This document shows, one piece after another, positions 28,044 through 37,912 of a DNA stretch of 64,000 nucleotides (position 1 is its first letter; every line of letters starts with the position of its first letter). The stretch spans positions 34,257-98,256 of the forward strand of contig PGYO01000007.1 in assembly GCA_002839705.1 (NCBI GenBank), written 5' to 3'. The stretch comes from Methanobacteriales archaeon HGW-Methanobacteriales-1 (GTDB lineage Archaea > Methanobacteriota > Methanobacteria > Methanobacteriales > Methanobacteriaceae). The notes beneath the pieces are model-generated. The model worked only from the letters and a program-made list of their open reading frames with translations, made no database searches and was not told the DNA's origin. The translations under genes were made by a program, and so were the position numbers.

Positions 28044-28715
28044 TTAATCCTTTTCCTGCCAGGAATATCGCTCTTCAGTCCATGGATCGCCGTGATTGTG
28101 ATAACCATTGGATTCCCAGAATCCCCGCTTATCTTCGGCCAAAAATTCCACACCAGTTACCCATTTAGCACTCTTCCAGAAATAAAGCAAGGGAACCACC
28201 AAGCGTACCGGCCCTCCGTGCTTAGCAGTGAGGGGCTGGCCATTATGGGAAGTGGCAAATATCACATCGGGAGAGAAAAAGTCTTCCAGAGTCAAATTGA
28301 CGGTGAAATCCTTCTCAGCATGTATAAGAACGTATTTAGCTTCTGGTAAAATATTTACCTCCTCTTTAAGGGTAGTGGCGGCCACTCCTTTCCATAAATT
28401 GTTTAACTGGGACCAACTGGTTACACAGTGAATATCTGAGAAAACCTGGGATTGAGGAAGATTTATGAACTCTGCAAAGCTCAATTCTTTTTCTTCTTTT
28501 ACCAAACCACTGATTTTAAAGCTCCAGTCAAGAGTATCAATTTTTTGAACGGAACCATAATGTAAAACCGGCCATTTATGGGTCTCGTGCTGGCCCGGTG
28601 GTATTCTATTCTTTCTTTCAGTATCCGGACTGATTATAACACTTTCATCTTCTAAAATAGACTTTATGGCATTTTCATCCAGAATATTATTTTTTGACTT
28701 CTTCCAGAATTTCAA
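28044..28715 (-). CDS. Sulfite oxidase-fold molybdopterin oxidoreductase
   Basis: A 223-residue protein of the Oxidored_molyb (sulfite oxidase/YedY-like) fold. The conserved cysteine that binds the metal is in DIHCVTSWSQLNNLWKGV. HGGPVRLVVPLLYFWKSAKWV is the usual pterin-binding stretch, and the chain ends in a YHNHGDPWTEERY segment. No Tat or Sec signal is seen, so it should be cytoplasmic, unlike MsrP. The substrate is unknown. It is flanked by the FdhA-like gene and moeA. Confidence 0.85.
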   Translation of the reverse strand: MKFWKKSKNNILDENAIKSILEDESVIISPDTERKNRIPPGQHETHKWPVLHYGSVQKIDTLDWSFKISGLVKEEKELSFAEFINLPQSQVFSDIHCVTSWSQLNNLWKGVAATTLKEEVNILPEAKYVLIHAEKDFTVNLTLEDFFSPDVIFATSHNGQPLTAKHGGPVRLVVPLLYFWKSAKWVTGVEFLAEDKRGFWESNGYHNHGDPWTEERYSWQEKD

Positions 28716-28809
28716 AAGACCACCCCTTATTTTTGCTTATTTTATGATTAAAGAAATTATTCCACTTATTTAGGTATTTAATATTGCCCCAGACAATAAC
28801 CTGATCTGT

Positions 28810-30048
28810 CTAGCAAATATTCAAGGAACTGTACTTCACCACCTGACATTCATTTCCTTTTTTTATTTTTCCCTTTCCTTCAGGAGATATAACATAACAA
28901 TTTGATTCAGTAATTGATTTATTAATTCCGGCACGGGTTCTCAATCCTTGAACTTCATTATCCTTTAAAAAGGCCCGGGTGACATTAAACTTGTCTTTAG
29001 AAGAGCGAATATCTGAACTAGCAATTATGGATTGAGTTTTAAGTTTCCAATCAATATTTTGTATATTAAAAATACTTTCTCTGACGAAAATATCAAACTG
29101 GACCGCCACCGCCACCGGATAGCCGGATAACATGAAAACTGGTGTTTCATTAATCTTTCCAAAGGCAAATGGTTTACCTGGCTTTATAGAAACTCCATGA
29201 AACAAAACCTCTCCCTTTTCTTCCACCAGATCCACAATAAGGTCTCCTTCACTTACGGCCGTGCCTCCCGTGGTAATTACCGCATCACAACTATCCACCA
29301 TCATCTCCAGCTTTTTTGTAAGTTCATCCAGATCATCAGGAACCATTTCTATAATGGGAATGGCCTTACAGTCTTCAATCAATGATTTTAGAGCGTATTT
29401 ATTGGAATTGATTATCATGCCTGGCTTTAGGTGGGGAGAAGGTTCCACCAGTTCGCTTCCAGTAATTAATACTCCTATAACTGGTTTTTTATAAACTTCA
29501 ACTTGCCGATATCCACACGAAGCAATAAGGGCCACTAAATGGGGACTTAAAAGTTGGCCTTTTTTCAAAATAATTTCTCCCTCTTTAAGATCTTCTCCCA
29601 TTTCTGAGACATCTTGCAGGGATTTCACTGATTTTTCCAGATAAACGTACTCTTCCACTCTTTGAGGGGCTTCGTGATGGGTGAACTCCTGCATGATAAT
29701 GGCATCTGCACCTTCGGGCATGGGGGCTCCAGTGGCTATTTGAATGGCCTCTTGATGCTTTAAAACTACTTTAGATACACTACCTGCTCCAATTTTATCT
29801 ACTATTTTCAATTTCACAGGATGGTCACTGGAGGCACCACCAGTATCTTCTGATTTTACAGCATAGCCATCCATGGCCGATCTATCAAAAGGAGGAACAT
29901 CCATAAGTACCTTGATATCCTGGGCCAATATTCTCTGGTTTGCATTTTCCAGGATAATTATTTCACTTTCAGATGATTTTAGAGGAGATATACAATTTTT
30001 TACTATTTCTTGAGCTTCTTTTACTGGAATTAAATTATCGTGATACAT
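28810..30048 (-). CDS. moeA: Molybdopterin molybdenumtransferase MoeA
   Basis: A 412-residue protein that inserts molybdate or tungstate into adenylated molybdopterin. The ATG chosen has GGGG six bases upstream; a GTG four codons earlier is less likely. Landmarks are PPFDRSAMDGYAV (N-terminal domain), GAPMPEGADAIIMQE, and the MoCF domain with ITTGGTAVSEGD and GVSIKPGKPFAFG. Length is normal. It is divergent from the fwd operon across a 480-bp region with three GTGTA-N5-TACAC palindromes, so the two may be co-regulated. Confidence 0.93.
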   Translation of the reverse strand: MYHDNLIPVKEAQEIVKNCISPLKSSESEIIILENANQRILAQDIKVLMDVPPFDRSAMDGYAVKSEDTGGASSDHPVKLKIVDKIGAGSVSKVVLKHQEAIQIATGAPMPEGADAIIMQEFTHHEAPQRVEEYVYLEKSVKSLQDVSEMGEDLKEGEIILKKGQLLSPHLVALIASCGYRQVEVYKKPVIGVLITGSELVEPSPHLKPGMIINSNKYALKSLIEDCKAIPIIEMVPDDLDELTKKLEMMVDSCDAVITTGGTAVSEGDLIVDLVEEKGEVLFHGVSIKPGKPFAFGKINETPVFMLSGYPVAVAVQFDIFVRESIFNIQNIDWKLKTQSIIASSDIRSSKDKFNVTRAFLKDNEVQGLRTRAGINKSITESNCYVISPEGKGKIKKGNECQVVKYSSLNIC

Positions 30049-30178
30049 AAACGGCCCCACAATTTTTTTCTATTTTTATTTTAATTGTTGATTTTATTAG
30101 AAATTATGGTTTAATATGAAAAATTATATTTTTAGAATTATTGAAATTTTAATTTGGAAATATACTAAATAATAAAAT

Positions 30179-30193
30179 GTGTACTCACTACAC
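30179..30193. promoter_or_regulatory. GTGTA-N5-TACAC palindrome, site 1
   Basis: TGTGTA-CTCAC-TACACA, with 6-bp arms counting the flanking pair. A TATA-like AAATATACTAAAT lies about 20 bp upstream on the plus strand, so the palindrome falls on the predicted transcription start. It ends 11 bases before the ATG of a 34-codon reading frame, the same spacing as site 3 to the HTH-ferredoxin gene. Confidence 0.6.
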
Positions 30194-30204
30194 AAATATC
30201 AAAA

Positions 30205-30309
30205 ATGCAATTTTTTATTGGAGATAAAACATGGTTTTTAGGCCTATTTTATGCTTTGTTTGGTTCACCTAAATTCAGCAAAGAATTTTCAAAAAAATAT
30301 GTTCAATAA
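30205..30309 (+). CDS. Candidate 34-residue small protein
   Basis: An ATG-to-TAA frame of 34 codons with an aromatic, amphipathic N-terminal half (MQFFIGDKTWFLGLFYALFG) and a basic C-terminal half. There is no clear ribosome site, so it would be translated from a nearly leaderless transcript. Support is the upstream TATA-like element and a GTGTA palindrome placed exactly as at the next gene. It could be a real small protein, a gene remnant or chance. Confidence 0.35.
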   Translation: MQFFIGDKTWFLGLFYALFGSPKFSKEFSKKYVQ

Positions 30310-30416
30310 AGTTTAAAAATACCCGTATTCTTCATTTAAATATATATTATTATTTAAAATTTATTTTAAATCTATTAATATTCTTTAAATTCCAAAATAA
30401 CCTTCTAAAACATACT

Positions 30417-30448
30417 ATAACTATAGTTATATTGTGTACTCATTACAC
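30417..30448. promoter_or_regulatory. GTGTA-N5-TACAC palindrome, site 2, beside a 14-bp palindrome
   Basis: GTGTA-CTCAT-TACAC occupies 30434-30448. Immediately before it (30417-30430) is the perfect 14-bp palindrome ATAACTATAGTTAT. No start codon follows closely, so this would be an upstream operator for the fwd promoter about 45 bp downstream. Confidence 0.55.
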
Positions 30449-30491
30449 CATAATATATATAATTTTCGCCTTGTAGGTTCGTAGTAATCTA

Positions 30492-30526
30492 TTTATAAAC
30501 TAGTAAAGTAAGTGTAATTAATACAC
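30492..30526 (+). promoter_or_regulatory. fwd promoter with GTGTA-N5-TACAC palindrome, site 3
   Basis: A TATA box TTTATAAA (30492-30499) is followed by GTGTA-ATTAA-TACAC (30512-30526), which covers the expected start of transcription. GGTGA and the ATG of the first gene follow. A protein bound here would block initiation. Confidence 0.65.
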
Positions 30527-30537
30527 ATGGTGAAGCT

Positions 30538-31020
30538 ATGCCAAAACACATTATTTCTGGTCTGAAGTACTTAACTGCAGTGGAGTTAAGGAAAGAAGGC
30601 TACTGTCAACGAGAGATCGCTCAAGAACTGGGCATGGATAGATCAACTGTTTCTCACTATTTAAATGGTAGAAACCTTTCCTGGAATTCTATTGAGGTTG
30701 CTCAGACCATTACTGAACTTTGTCCCAAAGATTTTCTTACATTGACTGATTCTTTATTAAAGGACAATGAAAAAACCAGAACTATTGTAAAAATTTGTAA
30801 AAACAAATGCTTTGAATCAACTATTAATGATACATGTATTGGCTGTGGACTTTGTGTAGATTTGTGTTTAATGAGAGCTATAAATATAGAAAATCTTAAG
30901 GCGCAAATAGACTCCAATTGGTGTTGTGGTTGCCTTATTTGTTCAGAAAGGTGCCCAACCAAGTCTATAGAAATTTTGGAGGTAAATAATGATTGCAAAC
31001 ACGAAAGAGGTCAAAGATAG
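30538..31020 (+). CDS. HTH-ferredoxin fusion protein, first gene of fwd operon
   Basis: A 160-residue protein. Residues about 10-45 form a helix-turn-helix ([29 protein letters not shown]). The C-terminal half (95-150) has two [4Fe-4S] motifs, [11 protein letters not shown] and [17 protein letters not shown] before them may add ligands. It occupies the place called fwdH in other methanogens. The combination suggests a redox- or cluster-sensing regulator of this operon, with the three GTGTA palindromes as likely targets. The gene overlaps fwdF by 32 bases. Confidence 0.8.
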   Translation: MPKHIISGLKYLTAVELRKEGYCQREIAQELGMDRSTVSHYLNGRNLSWNSIEVAQTITELCPKDFLTLTDSLLKDNEKTRTIVKICKNKCFESTINDTCIGCGLCVDLCLMRAINIENLKAQIDSNWCCGCLICSERCPTKSIEILEVNNDCKHERGQR

Positions 31021-32026
31021 AGACTTTGACATAAAAAGATCAGCTGAAGAAGAAAGAAAACTTTCTTTCAAAGACCATGTTTGCGTTGGCTGCGGTATAT
31101 GTGAACAAGCATGTCCTGTAGAAGCCATTGAACTTGGAGACATTGGTGCAATCGTACGAACTGATGCGGACGTACCAAAAATAACCGTTAACGAAGATAA
31201 ATGTGTTCTCTGTGGTATGTGCAGTATAGGATGCCCAGTAGATGCTTTAGATTTCACTATTGACGGTGAATCTATAAAAGGTATGGATGTGTACCCACAC
31301 TACATTTCATCTGCTGAAATCGACGATGAAACCTGTATCCTCTGTAAAGCGTGCGAAGTAGCCTGCCCAAGAGAGGCCATAACCATTGCCCGAAACTTAC
31401 CAGAAAGATCAAAACTGGTCTCTGGTGAAATCGAAGTGGACAAAGAAACCTGTGTCTACTGTGGTATTTGTGAAGAAATGTGTCCTGCGGATGCTATCGC
31501 TGTAAATAAAGATCCTGACGCTCATGAAATTGACATTGACAAAGATAAATGTGTTTATTGTCTAATTTGTAAAAAATCATGTCCGGTGGACGCTATTATG
31601 GCTGCCTGTAGATCATGCTCCTATGGTGAGTATGATATCGACCCAGCCGATGCAGTTACAACTGGAGATGCCTTTATTGACGATGAAGCCTGTGTAAGAT
31701 GTGGATGGTGTGAAGAAGTTTGCCCTGTTGATGCTGCTAAGGTTGAAAAGCCATTCAAAGGCGAACTCGTAATCGACGAAGATAAATGTACTACCTGCGG
31801 TGCCTGTATAGACATCTGCCCAGGTGATGTGCTCCATTTCCCTGAATCAACTGGTGTTGGTCAAAGAGGAGAAAAACTGGCTAAAGATGAACAGTTCTGT
31901 ATATACTGTGGTGCCTGTGGAAAAGTATGTCCTGTTGATGCAATTGATGTTAAACGGACTGATATTAACTACACTCCAACCAAATCTAAGTCATGGAAAA
32001 ACAAAATAGAATCCCTGAAAACCTAA
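30989..32026 (+). CDS. fwdF: Polyferredoxin FwdF of formylmethanofuran dehydrogenase
   Basis: A 345-residue polyferredoxin with eight CxxCxxCxxxC [4Fe-4S] motifs ([88 protein letters not shown]). It passes electrons to the W enzyme that reduces CO2 to formylmethanofuran. GGAGGT precedes the ATG, inside the end of the upstream gene. Codon use is that of a highly expressed gene. Confidence 0.93.
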   Translation: MIANTKEVKDRDFDIKRSAEEERKLSFKDHVCVGCGICEQACPVEAIELGDIGAIVRTDADVPKITVNEDKCVLCGMCSIGCPVDALDFTIDGESIKGMDVYPHYISSAEIDDETCILCKACEVACPREAITIARNLPERSKLVSGEIEVDKETCVYCGICEEMCPADAIAVNKDPDAHEIDIDKDKCVYCLICKKSCPVDAIMAACRSCSYGEYDIDPADAVTTGDAFIDDEACVRCGWCEEVCPVDAAKVEKPFKGELVIDEDKCTTCGACIDICPGDVLHFPESTGVGQRGEKLAKDEQFCIYCGACGKVCPVDAIDVKRTDINYTPTKSKSWKNKIESLKT

Positions 32027-32039
32027 TTAGGTGGTATTA

Positions 32040-32270
32040 ATGGAACTAAAAGTTAACCAAGATAACTGTCTAGGATGCGGTGTATGCGTAGTTGCATGCC
32101 CAGTAAATGTGTCAATAAGCCCTGAAGTAGAAGGTGGACACGGTTCTAAGACTGAAGAAACAATAATGATGGTTGAAAACGGAGTAATCAAGCTTTTCAG
32201 CGAAGACAAATGTACCCGGTGTGGTACCTGTCAAGTATTCTGTCCAACAGATGCTATATGGCTGGAATGA
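32040..32270 (+). CDS. fwdG: Ferredoxin FwdG of formylmethanofuran dehydrogenase
   Basis: A 76-residue two-cluster ferredoxin with CLGCGVCVVACP and CTRCGTCQVFCP separated by an insertion (GGHGSKTEETIMMVENG). The ATG is preferred to a GTG nine bases earlier, since GGTG then stands six bases before it. In the known complex FwdG links the polyferredoxin to the catalytic FwdB/D subunits. Gap to fwdF is 13 bases, to fwdD 9. Confidence 0.9.
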   Translation: MELKVNQDNCLGCGVCVVACPVNVSISPEVEGGHGSKTEETIMMVENGVIKLFSEDKCTRCGTCQVFCPTDAIWLE

Positions 32271-32279
32271 GGTGTTAAA

Positions 32280-32813
32280 ATGACTTATGTTGATAAACCT
32301 GCTGTTCCTCGAGTTGTAAAACTAGATGAACCAACTGCTACCAAACGAAATAAGTTAGGAATGATGTTGAATACTGGTTCTGACATCTACCAAGGAGCCT
32401 GCAAAAAAAGAGGATCCACTCTCAAAGATGAATACCGAAAAGTAGCAGGTATAGCTTACATGGACCCAAGAGATATGGCTAAAATGGGTGTAGGTAACTG
32501 GGAACCGGTCATGGTTAAATCTGACTGGGGAGAAGTTATAGTATACGCTGCTCACTCTAGAGATGCTCCGCATGAAGGAACTATATTCATACCAAAAGGC
32601 CCATGGGCCAATGTGGTTGTTAGTCCTGAAACCTACTGCTGCTCTGACCCTACCTACAAAGGAATCAGATGCACAATCGAAACAACTGATAAAAAAGTTT
32701 TATTAATGGCAGATCTCATGAGATCAGTCTATAAAAAGTACGTAGAAGAAGATGAAGAAGGCATTGAGAAGCTTGATTCATTAGGCGAAATGCCTGTCTA
32801 CAAGAAACTTTAA
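32280..32813 (+). CDS. fwdD: Formylmethanofuran dehydrogenase subunit D
   Basis: A 177-residue subunit corresponding to the C-terminal molybdopterin-dinucleotide-binding domain of the DMSO reductase family, encoded separately as is usual for this enzyme. The [15 protein letters not shown] start and [22 protein letters not shown] strand pattern are typical. It completes the tungstopterin site together with FwdB. GAGGTG precedes the ATG. Confidence 0.92.
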   Translation: MTYVDKPAVPRVVKLDEPTATKRNKLGMMLNTGSDIYQGACKKRGSTLKDEYRKVAGIAYMDPRDMAKMGVGNWEPVMVKSDWGEVIVYAAHSRDAPHEGTIFIPKGPWANVVVSPETYCCSDPTYKGIRCTIETTDKKVLLMADLMRSVYKKYVEEDEEGIEKLDSLGEMPVYKKL

Positions 32814-32828
32814 TTAGGAGGAATTGAA

Positions 32829-34184
32829 GTGGCATACGAAGAGCCCGTAACTGACTATGATCATATCGTAGAAAACTGTACTTGCGCTTTTTGCGGATGT
32901 AACTGTGACGATTTAGATTATTTAATTAAAAATGGGCATGTTGTCGCCGTAAGACACGCATGCCGATTAGGTGCCAGTAAAATTATGGAAGATATGGACC
33001 AAAGATTAATGGTTCCTATGATTAGAGGAGCAAGCGGTGAACTGGAAGAAGTTGACTGGGAAACTGCCCTTAATAAAGCTGCTGAATTAATTGCTGGTGC
33101 TGTTAGGCCGGTATTCTATGGATGGTCTGAAACTTCCATTGAAACCATGAAACAAGGAATTGCTCTAGGTGAAGAAGTTGGAGCAGTATTAGATAACCAA
33201 GCAACCATCTGTCACGGTCCTTCCCTACAGGCTGTACAAAATGCAGGATATCCTGTAATGACCTTAGGAGAAGTTAAAAACAGAGCAGACATGTGTGTTT
33301 ACACTGGTAGTAACGCCATGAACTCTCACCCAAGACACATGGCCCGATACACTACCTTCCCTCGAGGTTACTTCAGACAACGAGGAAGATTTGACCGGAC
33401 TATAGTAACCATGGACCCTAAATACTCAGACACTGCAAAGATGTCTGATATATGGGTAGGATTTGAACAAAACGGGGATTACGAATTTTATAACGCTATC
33501 AGGGCTGTTTTAAAAGGAAAAGAACTCAAAAAAGATGTTATTGCTGGAATACCAAAAGAAGACATTTACGAACTGGTTGAAGCAATGAAAAACGTTGAGT
33601 TTGGTGCTCTATTCTTTGGTCTAGGATTAACTCACACTTTATCCAAACAAAGAAACATTGATATAGCTATCCAAATGGTTCAGGATCTGAACAAGTTTGC
33701 TAAATGGGTACTAATGCCTATGAGAGGTCACTTTAACGTAAATGGATTTAACATTTTCATGGCCTATGAAATGGGATTCCCATTTGGGGTGGACTTTGCT
33801 CGAGGATACCCAAGATACATGCTGGGAGAAACCAACACCATAGATCTCTTAACCAGAGAAGAACCTGATGTATTCATGGTAATAGCTGCAGACCCTGGAG
33901 CTCACTTCCCTGGAGGAGCTAACAAACACCTGGTTAACATCCCTGTTATCCAGATTGATATCCACTGGGGCCCATCTACTGAACTGGCTGACGTAGTACT
34001 CCCGGGATCATTTGTGGGTGTAGAAGTCGGCGGTACCAGTTACCGTATGGATGGTGTTCCAATCTTCATGAAGAAAGCTATCGACAAACCAGAAACCTGT
34101 CGAGATGATGAATGGATTGTCCGCGAACTCAAAGAAAGAGTATTTAAAATCAAAGCGGAGCAGGCAAAAGTAGCCAGTAAATAA
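32829..34184 (+). CDS. fwdB: Formylmethanofuran dehydrogenase subunit B (catalytic)
   Basis: The 451-residue tungstopterin subunit, which reduces CO2 to formate inside the complex. It starts at GTG after GGAGG. The [4Fe-4S] ligands are in [10 protein letters not shown] near residue 17-26 and a later Cys; the metal ligand is Cys128 in ICHGPSLQA, so this is the cysteine form rather than a selenocysteine form. ADVVLPG near the end is the usual dinucleotide-site strand. The gene order here is D-B-A-C. Confidence 0.94.
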   Translation: MAYEEPVTDYDHIVENCTCAFCGCNCDDLDYLIKNGHVVAVRHACRLGASKIMEDMDQRLMVPMIRGASGELEEVDWETALNKAAELIAGAVRPVFYGWSETSIETMKQGIALGEEVGAVLDNQATICHGPSLQAVQNAGYPVMTLGEVKNRADMCVYTGSNAMNSHPRHMARYTTFPRGYFRQRGRFDRTIVTMDPKYSDTAKMSDIWVGFEQNGDYEFYNAIRAVLKGKELKKDVIAGIPKEDIYELVEAMKNVEFGALFFGLGLTHTLSKQRNIDIAIQMVQDLNKFAKWVLMPMRGHFNVNGFNIFMAYEMGFPFGVDFARGYPRYMLGETNTIDLLTREEPDVFMVIAADPGAHFPGGANKHLVNIPVIQIDIHWGPSTELADVVLPGSFVGVEVGGTSYRMDGVPIFMKKAIDKPETCRDDEWIVRELKERVFKIKAEQAKVASK

Positions 34185-34195
34185 GGTGATTTTTC

Positions 34196-35905
34196 ATGGA
34201 ATACATACTTAAAAACGGTATTGTTTACGACCCTGCTAATAATGTAGATGGTGAAAAGAAGGATGTAATGTTCAAAGATGGTAAAATCGTGGACAATGTT
34301 TCTTCTGACGCTAAAGTCATAGACGTAACTGATAAAATTGTAATGCCTGCTGGTGTTGATCCTCACGCACACATTGCTGGACCAAAACTAGTTGTAGGTA
34401 GATTATACAGACCTGAAGACTCAAGAAAAGGAGTAACTGCAAAAAATGATGTTATAAGATCCGAAACCGGATTCTCTATACCAAATTGTCCAGCAACTGG
34501 ATACAGATACTCTAGAATGGGTTACGGTACTGTTGTGGAAGCAGCTATGCCTCCATTGGAAGCAAAACACACTCACGAAGAAATCATGGCCATTCCTAAC
34601 CTGGACATCCCAGCATTACCTCTCTTTGGTAACAACTGGTTTGTAATGGAATTTGCTAAGGAAGGGAAAATTGACGAATTGGCTGCATTCATTTCTGCCT
34701 GGTTAAAAATAACCAAAGGATACGGTGTAAAAATAGTTAATCCATGTGGAAGTGAAGCATGGGGATGGGGTGGAAATGTACATGGTTATGATGACTCTGC
34801 ACCTCACTGGGATGTTACTTCCAGAGAAGTTGTAAGAGCACTAGCTAAAGCTAATGAACAGCTTGGACTACCTCACTCTATACACATACACCCTAACGAT
34901 CTGGGACATCCAGGAAACGTTCCAACTACTCTGGAAACTTTAGACTCTCTTAAAGACATCCAGAAAAACAGTCCAATAAGGGATCAAACTGTACACTGTA
35001 CTCACGTTCAGTTCCACTCCTATGATGGTAACAGTTGGAGAGATGCTTCCTCTGGAGCAGAACCTGTTGCTGATTACATCAACAAAAACAAGCACGTAAC
35101 TTGTGATGTTGGTCAAGTAACTCTTGATGAGACTACTACCATGACTGCGGATGCACCAATGGAATACGATCTCTTCAAACTCTCTGGATTAAAATGGGCT
35201 AACAAGGACATTGAACTGGAAACTGCAGCTGGAATTATTCCAGTTATCTACTCTGGTAAAAGTCCAGTTAACTCACTGCAATGGGCTATTGGTCTGGAAT
35301 TATTCCTCATGATCGACAACCCATGGCAAGTGGCCTTAACCACTGACCATCCAAATGCTGGTCCATTCATCAGATACCCAAGAATCATATCTTGGTTAAT
35401 GAGTAACGAAAGAAGAATGGAAATGATCGAAAACAAAGAAGTGCACAACTGGGTAGAGCGAAGAACTGCTCTGGCTACCATTGATCGTGAATACGACTTC
35501 ATGGACATTGCAACCATTTCCCGAGCAGCACCTGCTAGAATCCACGGATTTGAAGACAGAGGAGCTCTCTCTGCTGGAATGAACGCGGATATAGCTGTAT
35601 ACGACATTAATCCAAACGACTTCGACCCATCCAAAAACGCTGCTGCTGTGGAAAAAGCATTCGGAAACGCTGCTTACACCATCAAAGACGGTCAAATCCT
35701 GGTCAAAGATGGAGATGTTGTCAAAGTTAAACCTAGCCAGACCATCTGGACTAATGTGCAAGGTTACGAACAACAAGAACAAAAAGTACTTGATGAAATC
35801 ATGCCATTCTTCAACAAGTACTACACTGTTAAGTTCGAGAACTACAAAGTACACGACCATTACTTAAATAAGGCAATCGAAGTAAAGGTCCAAGCAGGTA
35901 AATAG
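34196..35905 (+). CDS. fwdA: Formylmethanofuran dehydrogenase subunit A (amidohydrolase)
   Basis: A 569-residue amidohydrolase-fold subunit with a binuclear metal site. It condenses formate, made in FwdB and moved through an internal channel, with methanofuran. Visible are DPHAHIAG (His57, His59), [16 protein letters not shown] with the probable carbamylated lysine, HIHPND, and [17 protein letters not shown] lies before the ATG. Length is usual for the family. Confidence 0.94.
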   Translation: MEYILKNGIVYDPANNVDGEKKDVMFKDGKIVDNVSSDAKVIDVTDKIVMPAGVDPHAHIAGPKLVVGRLYRPEDSRKGVTAKNDVIRSETGFSIPNCPATGYRYSRMGYGTVVEAAMPPLEAKHTHEEIMAIPNLDIPALPLFGNNWFVMEFAKEGKIDELAAFISAWLKITKGYGVKIVNPCGSEAWGWGGNVHGYDDSAPHWDVTSREVVRALAKANEQLGLPHSIHIHPNDLGHPGNVPTTLETLDSLKDIQKNSPIRDQTVHCTHVQFHSYDGNSWRDASSGAEPVADYINKNKHVTCDVGQVTLDETTTMTADAPMEYDLFKLSGLKWANKDIELETAAGIIPVIYSGKSPVNSLQWAIGLELFLMIDNPWQVALTTDHPNAGPFIRYPRIISWLMSNERRMEMIENKEVHNWVERRTALATIDREYDFMDIATISRAAPARIHGFEDRGALSAGMNADIAVYDINPNDFDPSKNAAAVEKAFGNAAYTIKDGQILVKDGDVVKVKPSQTIWTNVQGYEQQEQKVLDEIMPFFNKYYTVKFENYKVHDHYLNKAIEVKVQAGK

Positions 35906-35916
35906 GGGTGTTAAAT

Positions 35917-36726
35917 TTGAAAACAATAACTTTCAATCAAAAGAAAGCTTCCTCAATTTCCCTAGAATGTGATGAACTCATTCCAGATGAAATTTACACT
36001 TGGGAAAAAGCCGATTTCGAAAAATATGAGGTTCCTGTTGGAAACTCCAGATTCCCACTTTCTGACTACTTCGATGTAGAAGTAGAAGGAGAAGCAGAAT
36101 CTCCAGAAGAAGTCAAAATGATTTTGAATGGTGATTTAGGTCGATTAAAATACATCGGTGCCAAAATGAGTGGTGGAGAAATCATTGCTAATAGTAATGT
36201 GGATCTTCACGTAGGTGCTGAAATGAGTGGAGGATCTATTCTAGTAAAGGGTAGTACTGAAGCTCACCCTGGTAGGGAAATGACTGGTGGATCCTTAGAA
36301 ATCATGGGTAATGTAAAAGAGTTCTGTGGAGCTTCTTACATTGGTGACTGGAGAGGAATGACTGGTGGTAAAATTGTAGTCCACGGAGATGGTGGAAAAC
36401 AATTAGGTGAATGTTTAACTGGTGGAGAAATCCATGTCAAAGGAAACTGCGACATTCTCGCTGGTATTCACATGACCAAAGGTTTAATCCAGATTGACGG
36501 AGACGTTAACCGATGGCCTGGAGGACAAATGAAAAGTGGTAACATAGTCATTAATGGTAAATTAGGACGGTTACTGGAAGGATTTGTCCAGGATGGCATT
36601 GTAGCTGACCCGGAAATCGATGGAAAAGTTTTCAGTGGTAAATACATTAAATACACTGGAGATTTGGCCCTAAACGGAAAAGGTGGATTATACATAAACG
36701 CAGAGAAAAATAGAGACAAACTCTGA
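35917..36726 (+). CDS. fwdC: Formylmethanofuran dehydrogenase subunit C
   Basis: A 269-residue right-handed beta-helix subunit that scaffolds FwdA and FwdB. Turns carry repeated M-S/T-G-G motifs ([49 protein letters not shown]), like the GXGXG domain of glutamate synthase. The start is set at TTG because GGGGTG lies six bases before it; the GTG nine bases earlier is inside that ribosome site. Last gene of the fwd operon. Confidence 0.9.
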   Translation: MKTITFNQKKASSISLECDELIPDEIYTWEKADFEKYEVPVGNSRFPLSDYFDVEVEGEAESPEEVKMILNGDLGRLKYIGAKMSGGEIIANSNVDLHVGAEMSGGSILVKGSTEAHPGREMTGGSLEIMGNVKEFCGASYIGDWRGMTGGKIVVHGDGGKQLGECLTGGEIHVKGNCDILAGIHMTKGLIQIDGDVNRWPGGQMKSGNIVINGKLGRLLEGFVQDGIVADPEIDGKVFSGKYIKYTGDLALNGKGGLYINAEKNRDKL

Positions 36727-36885
36727 TTTTTCTCTCTAATCCCCTTATTTTTTTTATTTTTCTTAAATTATATTCAATTCTAAAATTAAACTATATTTTC
36801 TAAAATCAAATTTATACTTAAATATTATTAAAATTAATTTTAAATAAATAAAAAATTAATTCTGATCTTATCCGATAGTGATAAC

Positions 36886-37188
36886 ATGGAAAAAGAAGTT
36901 AAATTAAGTGCCGAAGAAATCATAGAATACATACGCGAAAATGTGGAAACCCACGACTTACTGGAACTATCATACAACCGTATTTATGCTCCAGGGGAAG
37001 TACTGTATGTAGATAACGAAGACGATGAAACCAAGGAAGGTCTGCGAGTTACCATGCAGCTTACCGGTGAGATGCTCAACCAGACGGTAGAAGTGGACAT
37101 GCATGAAATAAAGGATGATCTTCTGGAAGTTCGCCACATAAAAAAAGAAACAACTCATACTACTATACTCGTAGTAGTAGAATCTTGA
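36886..37188 (+). CDS. Conserved small methanogen protein (tandem paralogue 1)
   Basis: A 100-residue acidic protein with the core YIRENVETHDLLELSYNRIYAPGEVLYVD and LLEVRHIKKE. It shares most of this with the next gene (YVKENVKIHDNLELAYNRIFTAGEVLNVD, LIEVRHIPKE), so they are tandem paralogues. It may belong to a DUF2097-type methanogen family, which I cannot confirm. A GTGATAAC ribosome site fits. Position after the fwd operon is the only hint to role. Confidence 0.65.
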   Translation: MEKEVKLSAEEIIEYIRENVETHDLLELSYNRIYAPGEVLYVDNEDDETKEGLRVTMQLTGEMLNQTVEVDMHEIKDDLLEVRHIKKETTHTTILVVVES

Positions 37189-37456
37189 TTTTATTTATTT
37201 AATTAAAAATTTATTTAAATTATTTCATTGTTTAATTACTAATTTAAATTCATATTTATTTTAACTAATCTTATTTTAACTATTGATCTCAATAATTTTT
37301 AATATAAAATTTTGAAATAACAAAATTTATTTATTTTAGTTCATAGATTTTATTTTAATTAATAATTATTATAATGCGATGAATTATAATAATGAAAATC
37401 AGTGTTATAAAATTTAAATCAACTTTTAAAAGTCTTTATCTTGAAGGAGGAATTTC

Positions 37457-37771
37457 ATGCAGGAACAAGTACTGAAAATGGACTGTGATGAGGCCATTGA
37501 TTATGTTAAGGAAAATGTAAAAATTCACGATAATTTAGAACTAGCATATAATCGTATATTCACTGCAGGTGAAGTCCTGAATGTGGATACCTCTAAATAT
37601 CATGGTGTGCATGGCCTTAAAGTGATGATTCACATTGAAGGAGACACCTTGACTCCATCGGTGGAAGTAGATCTGGTAGAGTTTAAAGACGATCTTATTG
37701 AGGTTCGCCACATTCCTAAGGAAGGTGAGCCTGTTTTAATCATTGTTGAAAGATGTGAAATTGAAGAATAA
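37457..37771 (+). CDS. Conserved small methanogen protein (tandem paralogue 2)
   Basis: A 104-residue paralogue of the preceding gene with GGAGGAATTTC before the ATG. The shared blocks are at residues about 15-45 and 75-90; the loops between differ. The 268-bp gap between the two copies is AT-rich, contains no further gene and must hold a separate promoter. Cytoplasmic; function unknown. Confidence 0.65.
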   Translation: MQEQVLKMDCDEAIDYVKENVKIHDNLELAYNRIFTAGEVLNVDTSKYHGVHGLKVMIHIEGDTLTPSVEVDLVEFKDDLIEVRHIPKEGEPVLIIVERCEIEE

Positions 37772-37912
37772 TCCTTAAAATTTACTATTTCTTTTATTTT
37801 TATTCGTTACTTTTTTTAAAATAATTATTTTTTTTAATTATTAAAATCTAAAATTAAAAATAATAACCTAAATAAAATCATAATAATCATGTTTTATTTA
37901 ACTATAAATTAA

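Noticed and set aside
30702..31257. Open frames opposite the HTH-ferredoxin and polyferredoxin genes
   Set aside because: They are low-complexity antisense frames produced by repeated cysteine-motif codons, without start signals.
37189..37456. Possible small gene or RNA in the spacer between the tandem paralogues
   Set aside because: Only AT-rich sequence with frequent stops in all frames and no convincing stem-loop.
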